From assembly GCA_003246795.1 (NCBI GenBank), contig QKCS01000170.1:1-10826 (forward strand): a stretch of DNA of 10,826 nt, written 5' to 3'. Position numbers and translations under genes: made by a program. Each line of letters starts with the position of its first letter. Position 1 is the stretch's first letter. Below are positions 1 through 6,972 of the stretch, piece by piece. Source of the DNA: Alphaproteobacteria bacterium (GTDB lineage Bacteria > Pseudomonadota > Alphaproteobacteria > Micropepsales > Micropepsaceae). The notes under the pieces were generated by a model that did no database searches, had not been told where the DNA came from, and worked only from the letters and a program-made list of their open reading frames with translations.

Positions 1-396
1 GCGGGCGCGTTCGCCGAAGATCTCCAAGATGAGGCCCGTACGGTCCAGGACTTTCGTGTCCCACGCCCTCTCGAGATTGCGCTGTTGGACCGGCGAAAGC
101 TGGCCGTCGCAAATGACGAGTTCCGGGCTCTCGGCCGCACAAAGCGCTTTGAGCTCGTCGACCTTGCCCTTGCCGATCAACGTCGCGGGGCGGACCTCAG
201 CGATGGGTGCCGGAACGGCCGCAACGACTTCGAGATCGATCGCGTGCGCAAGACCCGCCGCCTCCTCCAGGCGCGCGTCGAGGCTGCGCGCCGACATGCG
301 GTCGCCCGGACGCTTCAGGTAGGGATGCACGACGATCGTCCGGCGCGAGCCATTGGCCCACCCGCCGGCGCCATGTCCGTTGAAGGTTTCTCTCAA
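1..396 (-). CDS. hflX: GTPase HflX, N-terminal part (cut by the window edge)
   Basis: HflX is a translation-associated GTPase that binds the ribosome and splits stalled 70S particles under stress. Only the first 132 codons are present; the G domain lies beyond the left edge. What is visible is the HflX-specific N-terminal domain: a VVHPY strand near residue 22, ARLEEAAGLAHAID around 45-58, the RPATLIGKGKVDEL signature around 70-84, and the SPVQQRNLERAW / KVLDRTGLILEIF block at the end, all typical of the family. The frame is the same as that of hfq, separated by the hfq TGA and 15 nt. The chosen start is a TTG at 394-396, because no ATG lies in frame before the conserved domain and homologues carry about 20 residues ahead of the VVHP strand. 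No strong Shine-Dalgarno is visible, so coupling to hfq translation is likely. A GTG at codon 23 is an alternative start. The family assignment is firm; the start is uncertain. Confidence 0.9.
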   Translation of the reverse strand, partial: MRETFNGHGAGGWANGSRRTIVVHPYLKRPGDRMSARSLDARLEEAAGLAHAIDLEVVAAVPAPIAEVRPATLIGKGKVDELKALCAAESPELVICDGQLSPVQQRNLERAWDTKVLDRTGLILEIFGERAR

Positions 397-411
397 ATCA
401 AGTCGCCCGCA

Positions 412-666
412 TCAGTGCGCTTCGGCGGCGACGTCCGTTTCCTGCTCGAACAATTGGACCGGCACCGAAGGCATCACGGTCGATATAGCGTGCTTGTAGA
501 CCAGCTGCGAGTGGCCGTCGCGGCGCAGCAGCACGCAGAAGTTATCGAACCACGTGATGATCCCCTGAAGCTTCACCCCGTTGACCAGAAAGATGGTCAG
601 GGGGGCTTTGTTCTTGCGACAGGCGTTGAGGAACGTGTCCTGTAGGTTTTGCTGTCGATCACTCAT
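412..666 (-). CDS. hfq: RNA chaperone Hfq
   Basis: Hfq is a hexameric Sm-like RNA chaperone that pairs small RNAs with mRNAs; in alphaproteobacteria it also affects nitrogen-fixation and nitrogen-control mRNAs. The product is 84 residues, the short form typical of the class, without the long disordered tail of enterobacterial Hfq. Visible features are the N-terminal helix with the proximal-face Gln9 (NLQDTFLNA), a basic rim (R17-K18-N19-K20), the Sm1 strand block FLVNGVKLQG / FDNFCVLL (residues 26-47), and the Sm2 signature VYKHAISTV (56-64), whose Y-K-H binds uridine. The frame is open well upstream, but the family start is the ATG at 664-666. It is preceded by a GGGG tract 8 nt upstream that can act as a weak ribosome-binding site. 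It sits 181 nt downstream of dat and directly before hflX, the conserved hfq-hflX pair. Confidence 0.97.
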   Translation of the reverse strand: MSDRQQNLQDTFLNACRKNKAPLTIFLVNGVKLQGIITWFDNFCVLLRRDGHSQLVYKHAISTVMPSVPVQLFEQETDVAAEAH

Positions 667-847
667 GGGTTGAGCCCCATTTGTCGCTGCCGTTACGGGG
701 CAACTTATGAGCCGCGACTGTGTCACCCATACGACGCGGCGCGACTCAAAACGCGGCGTATGCAAGTCATAGGGGAAGATGGCCGAGCCTGGCCCGGCGG
801 GCAAGGGCCGAAAGTCCGCGAGAACGTGACGAGCGTCGCGATTTACC
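667..847 (-). promoter_or_regulatory. dat-hfq intergenic region, presumed hfq leader/promoter
   Basis: This 181-nt stretch between the dat stop and the hfq ATG carries no plausible gene. It is the largest gap in the minus-strand array, so an hfq promoter and 5' leader probably lie here; this is inference. I could not find a convincing sigma-70 or sigma-54 promoter by eye. It contains a near-perfect 11-bp inverted repeat (728-762, listed separately). It also contains a short GGCCC/GGGCC stem at 791-809, just downstream of dat, that lacks a T-tract and so is not a good intrinsic terminator. Confidence 0.4.
728..762. repeat. Imperfect 11-bp palindrome upstream of hfq
   Basis: The left arm CATACGACGCG (728-738) and right arm CGCGGCGTATG (752-762) are reverse complements at 10 of 11 positions; the single mismatch is A/C at the sixth base. 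The spacer is 13 nt and the right arm ends 62 nt upstream of the hfq ORF in transcription order (96 nt for the far arm). There is no T-tract on either side, so it is not a terminator. It could be an operator for a dimeric regulator, or a hairpin in the hfq 5' leader. It may also be chance in GC-rich DNA. Confidence 0.5.
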
Positions 848-1699
848 TCACTCGCGGGTTGACCAGTACGCTTTTCGCAATCCGCTCGCCACGGGCCCCG
901 GCGATCCACTGCCTATTTTTTGACCATCGATTGTCACAATCGGCAGGACGCCGATCGTGGCTGCCGTCAAGAACGCCTCGCGAGCGCCTTTCGCCTCGGC
1001 CACGGTGAACGGGCGCTCCTGATAGTCGATCCCCAGTTGGCGGAACAACGGGACGATCTCGCCGCGCGTGATGCCGGGCAGGATTTCGTGACTTAGAGGC
1101 CGGTTCCGGAGCACGCCTTCCGCGTCGACGATCCACGCCGACGTCGACGCACCCTCGGTGACGAAGCCGTCGCGATCGACGAACCAGGCTTCGAAGGCGC
1201 GCGCCTCCCGCGCCTGTTGCTTCGCCAAGACGTTGGCGAGAAGGGCCGTCGATTTGATGTCGCAGCGCGCCCAACGCGTCTCCGGCAGCGTGATGACGGC
1301 AAGGCCCTTTGCGGCCCAGGCGTCGTAGCGCGCGGCCGGGATCGTCCGCGCCGTCACGACGAGGGACGGTCTCGTATCCGGCGGCGGAAAGGCGTGGTCG
1401 CGGCGGGCCTGGCCGCGTGAGATCTGGACATAGACGAGGCCTTCGCGAACGCGGTTGCGTCGGACTGTTTCGCGCATGACGTGACGCAGCGCGGCGTCGC
1501 CGAGCGGCCGCTTCATTTTGAGCTCACGCAGCGAACGATCGAGGCGCGCCAGATGCGGCTCTTCGTCGATCAAGCGCCCGTCGCGCACGCCGCACACCTC
1601 GTAGACGGCGTCGGCGAACTGGAAGCCGCGGTCCTCGACGTGCACGTGCGCGGCGGCATGCGGCACATAGCGGCCGTTCACATAGGCAATGCGCGACAT
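848..1699 (-). CDS. dat: D-amino-acid aminotransferase (PLP fold-type IV)
   Basis: The predicted reaction is reversible transfer of an amino group between D-alanine and 2-oxoglutarate, giving D-glutamate and pyruvate, precursors for peptidoglycan, in the cytosol. The 283-residue length matches the family (about 285). Visible features are the N-terminal YVNGRYVPH strand, the DRGFQFADAVYEV block (residues 23-35), the PLP Schiff-base lysine Lys149 in CDIKSTALLAN, Glu182 in TEGASTSAW that should contact the pyridine nitrogen, and the HEILPGITR phosphate-binding segment (204-212). The ATG at 1697-1699 overlaps the ntrX stop as TGATG, so translation is probably coupled to ntrX. D-amino-acid aminotransferase genes between ntrX and hfq are known in several alphaproteobacteria. 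Branched-chain aminotransferase or aminodeoxychorismate lyase share the fold; length and motif wording favour the D-amino-acid enzyme, but substrate is inferred. Confidence 0.88.
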   Translation of the reverse strand: MSRIAYVNGRYVPHAAAHVHVEDRGFQFADAVYEVCGVRDGRLIDEEPHLARLDRSLRELKMKRPLGDAALRHVMRETVRRNRVREGLVYVQISRGQARRDHAFPPPDTRPSLVVTARTIPAARYDAWAAKGLAVITLPETRWARCDIKSTALLANVLAKQQAREARAFEAWFVDRDGFVTEGASTSAWIVDAEGVLRNRPLSHEILPGITRGEIVPLFRQLGIDYQERPFTVAEAKGAREAFLTAATIGVLPIVTIDGQKIGSGSPGPVASGLRKAYWSTRE

Positions 1700-3117
1700 C
1701 AGCCCATCATGTCGTCGCCGCGGCCGCCGGTATTGATGCCGAGCGACTTGAGCTTGCGGTGAAGGGCGGAACGTTCCATGCCGATGAACGCGGCCGTGCG
1801 CGAGATGTTGCCGCCGAAGCGGTTGATCTGCGCCAGCAGATACTCCTTCTCGAACATTTCGCGCGCGTCGCGGAGCGGCAGCGCGATGATGCGCTCGCTT
1901 CCCGCGCCTTGGCTCACCGCGGGCGTCGACGAACCGACATCGGTCGGCAAGAGATCCGCCGTGATCGTGCCTTCCGGATCGTCCGCCGCGAGAATGAGCA
2001 AGCGCTCGACGTTGTTGCGCAGCTGGCGGACGTTGCCCGGCCAATTGTGCGCCTGAAGCGCGGCCATTGCATCTTCGCCGATCTTCCGCGGCTGAAGGCC
2101 CGTCGCGGCGCAGATACGCGTCATGAAGTGATCGACGAGAAGCGGAATGTCCTCGCGCCGCTCGATCAGCGGCGGCACGCGAATGCCGACGACGTTGAGG
2201 CGATGGTAGAGGTCCTCGCGCAGGCGTCCGTCCGCGATCTCGGTGCGCGCGTCGGCCGAGCAGGACGAAATCACGCGCACGTCGACCTGCACCTTCGGGC
2301 CGCCGCCCACGCGCTGGAAGTTCTGTTCGACGAGAACGCGCAGGATCTTGCTCTGCGTCTCGAGCGGCATGTCCGCGATCTCGTCGAGGAAGAGCGTGCC
2401 GCCGTGCGCCTGTTCGAAGAGGCCGACCTTGCGCCCGCCCTCGCCCGCGCCTTCGACGCCGAAGAGCTCGATCTCCATGCGTTCGGGCGCGATCGTCGCG
2501 CAATTGATGGCGATGAAGGGGCTGCGTTGGCGCCGCGACTTCGTGTGCAACAGCGTCGCCACGACCTCCTTGCCCGAGCCCGGACTGCCGGTGATGAGCA
2601 CGCGACTGTTCGTCGGGGCGATCTTGTCGATCAACTGGCGCAGCTGGCTGATCGCATGGCTTTGTCCGACGAGATCGAAGTCGTCCCAGAGGCGGTCTTT
2701 CAGTGACTCGTTCTCTTTTCGAAGACGTTGCGCCTCCAGGGCGCGCTCGACCGTCAGCAGGATGCGGTCCGCTTTGAAGGGCTTCTCGACGAAGTCGTAC
2801 GCGCCTTTCTTGATGGCAGTGACAGCCGTCTCGATGTTGCCGTGGCCGCTGATCACCAAGACCGGCAAATCGGGATGCTCTTTCTTGATCTCGTCCAAGA
2901 CCTGCAGACCGTCGAGGCGGCTGCCCTGGAGCCAGATGTCGAGGATGACGAGCGCGGGACGGCGCGCTCGGATTTCCCGAAGCGCACTGTCGCTGTCGCC
3001 CGCCGTGCGGGTGTTGTAGCCCTCGTCGCTCAGAATGCCGGAGACGAGTTCACGGATATCCGCTTCGTCGTCGACGATGAGGATATCGAGCGGCTGCATG
3101 GGCCCGTTCTTGCTCAT
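1699..3117 (-). CDS. ntrX: Nitrogen/redox response regulator NtrX
   Basis: NtrX is the DNA-binding response regulator partner of the kinase NtrY. In order it has a receiver domain (about residues 8-125) with the DDE acidic pocket, phospho-acceptor Asp60 in LDIWLQG and KPF at about 112-114; an AAA+ domain with Walker A GSPGSGKE (177-184), Walker B TLFLDE and arginine-finger segment REDLYHRLN (300-308); and a Fis-type helix-turn-helix (about 434-462). The GAFTGA loop needed to contact sigma-54 is absent: after ELFG comes VEGAGEGGRKVGL, three residues shorter than in the neighbouring NtrC. This is characteristic of alphaproteobacterial NtrX and implies it does not activate sigma-54 polymerase classically. 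Three in-frame ATGs are possible. The one at 3115-3117 has AGGTG 7 nt upstream and was chosen. The ATG at 3121-3123 overlaps the ntrY stop as ATGA; the third would begin just before the DILIVDDE strand. dat follows, overlapping by 1 nt. Confidence 0.95.
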   Translation of the reverse strand: MSKNGPMQPLDILIVDDEADIRELVSGILSDEGYNTRTAGDSDSALREIRARRPALVILDIWLQGSRLDGLQVLDEIKKEHPDLPVLVISGHGNIETAVTAIKKGAYDFVEKPFKADRILLTVERALEAQRLRKENESLKDRLWDDFDLVGQSHAISQLRQLIDKIAPTNSRVLITGSPGSGKEVVATLLHTKSRRQRSPFIAINCATIAPERMEIELFGVEGAGEGGRKVGLFEQAHGGTLFLDEIADMPLETQSKILRVLVEQNFQRVGGGPKVQVDVRVISSCSADARTEIADGRLREDLYHRLNVVGIRVPPLIERREDIPLLVDHFMTRICAATGLQPRKIGEDAMAALQAHNWPGNVRQLRNNVERLLILAADDPEGTITADLLPTDVGSSTPAVSQGAGSERIIALPLRDAREMFEKEYLLAQINRFGGNISRTAAFIGMERSALHRKLKSLGINTGGRGDDMMG

Positions 3118-3119
3118 TT

Positions 3120-5390
3120 TCATTCACCTGCGAGTTTGATCGCGCCCACCGGGCGCGGGAAAGTCAGTCTGACCATTGCGCCGCTTTCGCGCGCCGCGCC
3201 GGTTTCGTCGGTCTTGGGCGCGTCCTCGAGCGAGAGCGCGCCTTTGTGGTCTTCCATGATCTTCTTGACGATCGCGAGACCCAGGCCGGTGCCTTTGACC
3301 CGCTTCGTCACATAGGGTTCCGTGAGGCGGTTGCGGTCTTCCGATGGCAGCCCAACACCGTTGTCGACGACTTCGATCGAAAGCCGCGACGGTTCTTCAA
3401 CCAGCCGCACTTCGATCCGTCCACCGTCTGCGAGTTGTTCCTCCTCGCCCTCCACGCCGAAGCGCGCCCGCACGGCCTCGGCCGCGTTCTTCAACACGTT
3501 CGTCAGCGCCTGGCTCAACAGGCGCCCGTCGCACTCGACCATCACCGGCGTGTCGGGCGCGAGCAGCGCAAAAGTGATCTGTGGATGGGCGACGCGCTGC
3601 AGGAAGACGGCGTGCTTGATCAACTCGCTCACGTCTTCGTCGCGCATCACCGGCTGGGGCATACGGGCGAAGGAGGAGAACTCGTCGACCATGCGGCCGA
3701 TGTCGCCGACCTGGCGAATGATCGTCTGGGTGCACTGCTCGAAGATGTCCGGATCCGTTTCGATCTCTTTCTTGTACTTGCGGCGGAGACGTTCGGCCGA
3801 CAGCTGGATCGGCGTCAGCGGGTTCTTGATCTCGTGTGCGATGCGGCGGGCGACGTCGGCCCACGCGGAGGTGCGCTGGGCGGAGATCAAGTCCGTGATA
3901 TCGTCGAATGTGACGACATAGCCGCGCTCGTCGTCGCTCGCGCGCTCGCGCGTGACGGTCACGCTCAGATTGCGCGTCTTGCCGTCGCGAACAACGTCGA
4001 TCTGACCCTGCACACGCCCTTCGGGCGCAGTCACGGCCGCGCGGATCAACGTATCGACCTCTGGAATGGCGGCGCCGAGCTCATGGCCGATGATGTCCTG
4101 CCGGTTCGCACTCAACAGCATCAGCGCCGAGCGATTCGCCACGTCCGCCCTACCCTTCGCATCAAGGCCGACGACGCCGGCCGATACACCTGACAAAACG
4201 GCTTCGGTAAATATCCGGCGTTGTTCGGCCTGGCGGTGCGATTCGACGAGTTCGTTGCGCTGGCTCTGCAACTGCGCCGTCATGCGGTTGAAGGCCTTGC
4301 CGAGTGAGGCCAACTCGTCGTCGTCGTCCGCCAGCATCACGCGGGCACCGAGGTCGCCCTCGGACACACGCTCGGACGCGCCAATCAAACGTCCTATCGG
4401 CGTCACGATGCGATTGGCGACGCCGAGCCCGATCCAGATCGCGCCAAAGAGGATTAAGAACGCGATGATGCCATACATTAGGATGAAAGTCTGTTGAACG
4501 CTGTCGCGGTCGCTTTCGAGTTGGTCGTAGTCTCTCACGGTTTTTTCAGTGTTCCGTAGATACTCGATGATCTTCGGATTGACGTCGCGCGCCACGACGA
4601 GGAAGAGTTCCGAACCCGCTTCTCCGACCACGCTCAACCTTATGATGCCGCGAAGCTGGCTGCCGTCAGCGTCGGTACGAACATACGTGTCGAGGCGGGC
4701 ACGATCCATCTCCGCCGGTGAGGGGCGGTCGACCCGCGCGGTTGCGGTAAACGATCCGCTGGCCGACGCCCGCTCAGCGCCGTCCGCTCCGAACACGGTC
4801 ACGTTTGCGGAAAGTCGCTTCGCAAGCGCTTCAGAGTAGTCCTTCAGCCGCCCCACCGCGACGTCGAGCGGCGTGAGCGTGTTCAAGTTTGCCGCGGCGA
4901 AAAGCAGCTCGTTCTTGAGTTTGTCCGACTGCTCCTCAAAATAGGCCCTGGACACGGCCACCGAATTATCGACAGCGGATCGCACGCCGCCGCTGAACCA
5001 CGCTTCCATTGCAAGGTTGATCGTGATCGATGCCGCGCCGGCCGTCAGGACGACTGGCACCACCGCAATCAAACTGAAAATCGTAACTAACCGGCCATGC
5101 AGTCTGGCGCCCGCTGATCCTGACCGCCGTGCGAACCACATTTGGACGAGGCGTCCAATGACGAGCGCTGCGAGCGCCATCAACAGCAGCGCATCGATGA
5201 CCGTCAAATACAACCGTACGTCCGGCGTCGGTTCGATCGCCGTGGTGTTCGTTAGGATCAGGTACGTCGCGAGGACCGCCACGAGCGACAGTGCGACCAG
5301 CAAGTAGGACGGCCACGACGTTCGCGCGACCCAGAACAGATTGCGCTGGAGCCAGTCTTGTCCTGGTTCGGGTGTCACCGAAGCGGTCAT
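3120..5390 (-). CDS. ntrY: Transmembrane sensor histidine kinase NtrY
   Basis: NtrY is the 756-residue membrane sensor kinase that phosphorylates NtrX; in Brucella its PAS domain is reported as a haem-based redox sensor. Hydrophobic segments at about 26-48, 62-83, 101-125 and 302-325 predict four membrane spans, with an extracytoplasmic sensor region between the third and fourth (about 126-301). A HAMP linker follows (about 326-378, with PIGRLIGASERVSEGDLG), then a PAS domain (about 393-505, GVVGLDAKGRADVANRSA). The kinase core has the H-box AHEIKNPLTPIQLSAERL with phospho-acceptor His519, the N-box NVLKNAAEAV (631-640), the G1 box DNGVGLP and the G2 box GTGLGL (701-706). The ATG at 5388-5390 is the earliest in-frame start after a TAA. 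Its nearest purine tract, GGGAG, is only 1 nt away, so initiation signals look weak. It follows ntrC by 125 nt and overlaps ntrX by ATGA. Confidence 0.96.
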   Translation of the reverse strand: MTASVTPEPGQDWLQRNLFWVARTSWPSYLLVALSLVAVLATYLILTNTTAIEPTPDVRLYLTVIDALLLMALAALVIGRLVQMWFARRSGSAGARLHGRLVTIFSLIAVVPVVLTAGAASITINLAMEAWFSGGVRSAVDNSVAVSRAYFEEQSDKLKNELLFAAANLNTLTPLDVAVGRLKDYSEALAKRLSANVTVFGADGAERASASGSFTATARVDRPSPAEMDRARLDTYVRTDADGSQLRGIIRLSVVGEAGSELFLVVARDVNPKIIEYLRNTEKTVRDYDQLESDRDSVQQTFILMYGIIAFLILFGAIWIGLGVANRIVTPIGRLIGASERVSEGDLGARVMLADDDDELASLGKAFNRMTAQLQSQRNELVESHRQAEQRRIFTEAVLSGVSAGVVGLDAKGRADVANRSALMLLSANRQDIIGHELGAAIPEVDTLIRAAVTAPEGRVQGQIDVVRDGKTRNLSVTVTRERASDDERGYVVTFDDITDLISAQRTSAWADVARRIAHEIKNPLTPIQLSAERLRRKYKKEIETDPDIFEQCTQTIIRQVGDIGRMVDEFSSFARMPQPVMRDEDVSELIKHAVFLQRVAHPQITFALLAPDTPVMVECDGRLLSQALTNVLKNAAEAVRARFGVEGEEEQLADGGRIEVRLVEEPSRLSIEVVDNGVGLPSEDRNRLTEPYVTKRVKGTGLGLAIVKKIMEDHKGALSLEDAPKTDETGAARESGAMVRLTFPRPVGAIKLAGE

Positions 5391-5515
5391 GCTCCCAGCT
5401 CGACCTATCTCCGTGGGAAATCTGCAACGCTGAAAACTGGCAACAGACCCGTGTTATTCGGGCCGCTCTGTCCCCAAATGATTACAGTGTTGCCGAATTT
5501 CGTTGCGCTGTTACA
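5391..5515 (-). promoter_or_regulatory. ntrC-ntrY intergenic region, possible ntrYX promoter
   Basis: This 125-nt gap holds no gene. Since neighbouring junctions overlap or are a dozen bases long, it could hold a separate ntrYX promoter. I see no convincing -35/-10 pair, no TGGC-N8-TTGC sigma-54 element and no T-tracted terminator after ntrC. A 7-bp inverted repeat and a nested 4-bp stem (5439-5494) are the only structure noticed. Confidence 0.3.
5439..5494. repeat. 7-bp inverted repeat with nested stem before ntrY
   Basis: GGCAACA (5439-5445) and TGTTGCC (5488-5494) are perfect reverse complements 42 nt apart. Inside them CCCG (5448-5451) and CGGG (5459-5462) could form a small stem with a 7-nt loop. 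This might fold in the ntrC-ntrY transcript, or be a pair of half-sites, or be chance. No T-run follows, so it does not look like a terminator. Confidence 0.25.
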
Positions 5516-6958
5516 TCACTTGAACCCGCGCAATACGGGAATGTCAAGGCTTCGAATCTTCGCCCGAAGCGTATTTCGGTTAACCCCCAAGATTTCCGCC
5601 GCCTTGATTTGGTTGCCGCGGGTCGCCCCGAGGCACATCGAGATCAACGGACGTTCGACGTCGCGCAACACGCGATCGTAAAGGCCGGGCTGCGGCAGCC
5701 GCCCATTCAGCTCCGCAAAGTGTCGGGTCAGGTACTTCTCGACGACGGCCGTCAAAGACAGATCGACCTCTTCCGTCGGTTGCGCAGCGGTGGTTAACGG
5801 CTCGCGCAATTCGTTCTCGACCGTCTCGGCCGTGATTACCGGGTCGATGTAAAGCGCCACGAGGCGGCGCACGAGGTTTTCGAGTTCGCGCACGTTGCCC
5901 GGCCAGCGGTGACGCTTCATCACGTCGAACGCGGCTTGATCGACAGACTTGCGCGGCATGCCGTTGCGCTCCGCCTGCGCTAGGAAATGGCGCACGAGGT
6001 CCGGAATGTCCTCGAGCCGTTCGCGCAGCGGCGGCAGGCGCATCGGCACCACGTTCAGCCGGAAGAACAGATCCTCGCGGAAGAGCCCTTGATGGATGAG
6101 CTGGCGCAAGTCGCGATGGGTGGCGGCGATGATGCGGACGTTCGCCTTGATCGCCTGCCGTCCGCCGACGGGCGTGTACTCGCCTTCTTGAAGCACTCGA
6201 AGCAGACGCGTTTGGGCTTCGAGCGGCATGTCGCCGATTTCGTCCAGGAACAGCGTACCGCCCTCGGCCTGCTCAAACTTGCCGATGCCACGTGCGTTGG
6301 CGCCGGTGAAGGCACCGCGTTCGTGGCCGAACAACTCGCTTTCGATCAGCTCGCGCGGGATCGCGGCCATATTGACGGCGACGAAAGGTCCGTTGCGGCG
6401 CTTTCCGTAGTCGTGCAGCGCGCGGGCGACGAGTTCCTTGCCGGTGCCGGATTCGCCCGTGATCATGACGGTCAGATCGGCCTGCATGAGGCGCGCAATC
6501 ACGCGGTAGATGTCCTGCATTGCGGGCGAGCGGCCGATAAGGGGCAAATCGTCTTCGCGCGTCAGGTCGGGCAGCGGGCTGCGCTTTTCGCCCTTCGCCT
6601 GGAGCGCGCGCTGCACGAGGCCCGTCAGCTCGTTCAAGTCGAACGGCTTCGGCAAATATTCATAAGCGCCGCGCTTGGCTGCGGTGATGGCGGTCATCAA
6701 GGTGTTTTGCGCGCTCATCACGATGATCGGCAGATCGGGGCGCAATTTCTTCAGTCGCGGCAGCAGTTCGAAGGCGTTTTCGTCCGGCATGATCACGTCG
6801 GTGATGATCAAGTCGCCCTCCCCCGCCGACGCCCAGCGCCAAAGCGTGGCCGCATTCCCCGTCGTGCGCACCAAATACCCCGCGCGCCCCAAGGCTTGGT
6901 TCAGTACCGTTCTGATGGCGGCGTCATCGTCGGCGACAATGATCGTTCCGGAATTCAA
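5516..6958 (-). CDS. ntrC: Nitrogen regulator NtrC, sigma-54 enhancer-binding protein
   Basis: NtrC (glnG family) is the response regulator that, phosphorylated by NtrB, activates sigma-54 promoters of nitrogen assimilation genes. The 480 residues show a receiver domain (5-120) with ADDD acidic pocket, phospho-acceptor Asp54 in TDVIMPDE and KPFDL; an AAA+ domain with Walker A GESGTGKE (168-175), an intact GAFTGA loop (215-220), Walker B TLFLDE (235-240) and arginine-finger segment FREDLFFRLN (293-302); and a C-terminal Fis-type helix-turn-helix (about 446-471). The start is a TTG at 6956-6958: the first in-frame Met is residue 57, inside the receiver domain, and a strong AGGAGGG sits 7 nt upstream of the TTG. 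It follows ntrB by 12 nt in the same frame, and its Shine-Dalgarno overlaps the ntrB stop codon, so the pair is translationally linked. Confidence 0.97.
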   Translation of the reverse strand: MNSGTIIVADDDAAIRTVLNQALGRAGYLVRTTGNAATLWRWASAGEGDLIITDVIMPDENAFELLPRLKKLRPDLPIIVMSAQNTLMTAITAAKRGAYEYLPKPFDLNELTGLVQRALQAKGEKRSPLPDLTREDDLPLIGRSPAMQDIYRVIARLMQADLTVMITGESGTGKELVARALHDYGKRRNGPFVAVNMAAIPRELIESELFGHERGAFTGANARGIGKFEQAEGGTLFLDEIGDMPLEAQTRLLRVLQEGEYTPVGGRQAIKANVRIIAATHRDLRQLIHQGLFREDLFFRLNVVPMRLPPLRERLEDIPDLVRHFLAQAERNGMPRKSVDQAAFDVMKRHRWPGNVRELENLVRRLVALYIDPVITAETVENELREPLTTAAQPTEEVDLSLTAVVEKYLTRHFAELNGRLPQPGLYDRVLRDVERPLISMCLGATRGNQIKAAEILGVNRNTLRAKIRSLDIPVLRGFK

Positions 6959-6965
6959 CTGCGGA

Positions 6966-6972
6966 CCCTCCT
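6966..6972 (-). promoter_or_regulatory. Ribosome-binding site deciding the ntrC TTG start
   Basis: On the minus strand the sequence reads AGGAGGG, then tccgcag, then TTG. The near-consensus Shine-Dalgarno at 7 nt spacing supports TTG at 6956-6958 as the ntrC initiation codon. It overlaps the last two bases of the ntrB TAG stop. Confidence 0.8.

Noticed and set aside
791..809. GGCCC/GGGCC stem just downstream of dat as an intrinsic terminator
   Set aside because: The stem is only 5 bp with a 9-nt loop and no T-tract follows on the minus strand.
667..909. N-terminal extension of Hfq by about 81 residues
   Set aside because: The extension does not resemble anything, overlaps the end of dat, and family members start at MSDRQQNLQD. 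The open frame upstream is a consequence of base composition.
848..2503. The dat frame extended upstream through ntrX (551 codons)
   Set aside because: The upstream part is an Arg/Ala-rich out-of-frame reading of ntrX. The aminotransferase family starts at the ATG at 1697-1699, which also overlaps the ntrX stop.
1759..2706. A 315-codon plus-strand open frame antisense to ntrX
   Set aside because: It shows no family motif and lies wholly inside ntrX, whose domains are all recognisable. It is a compositional shadow.
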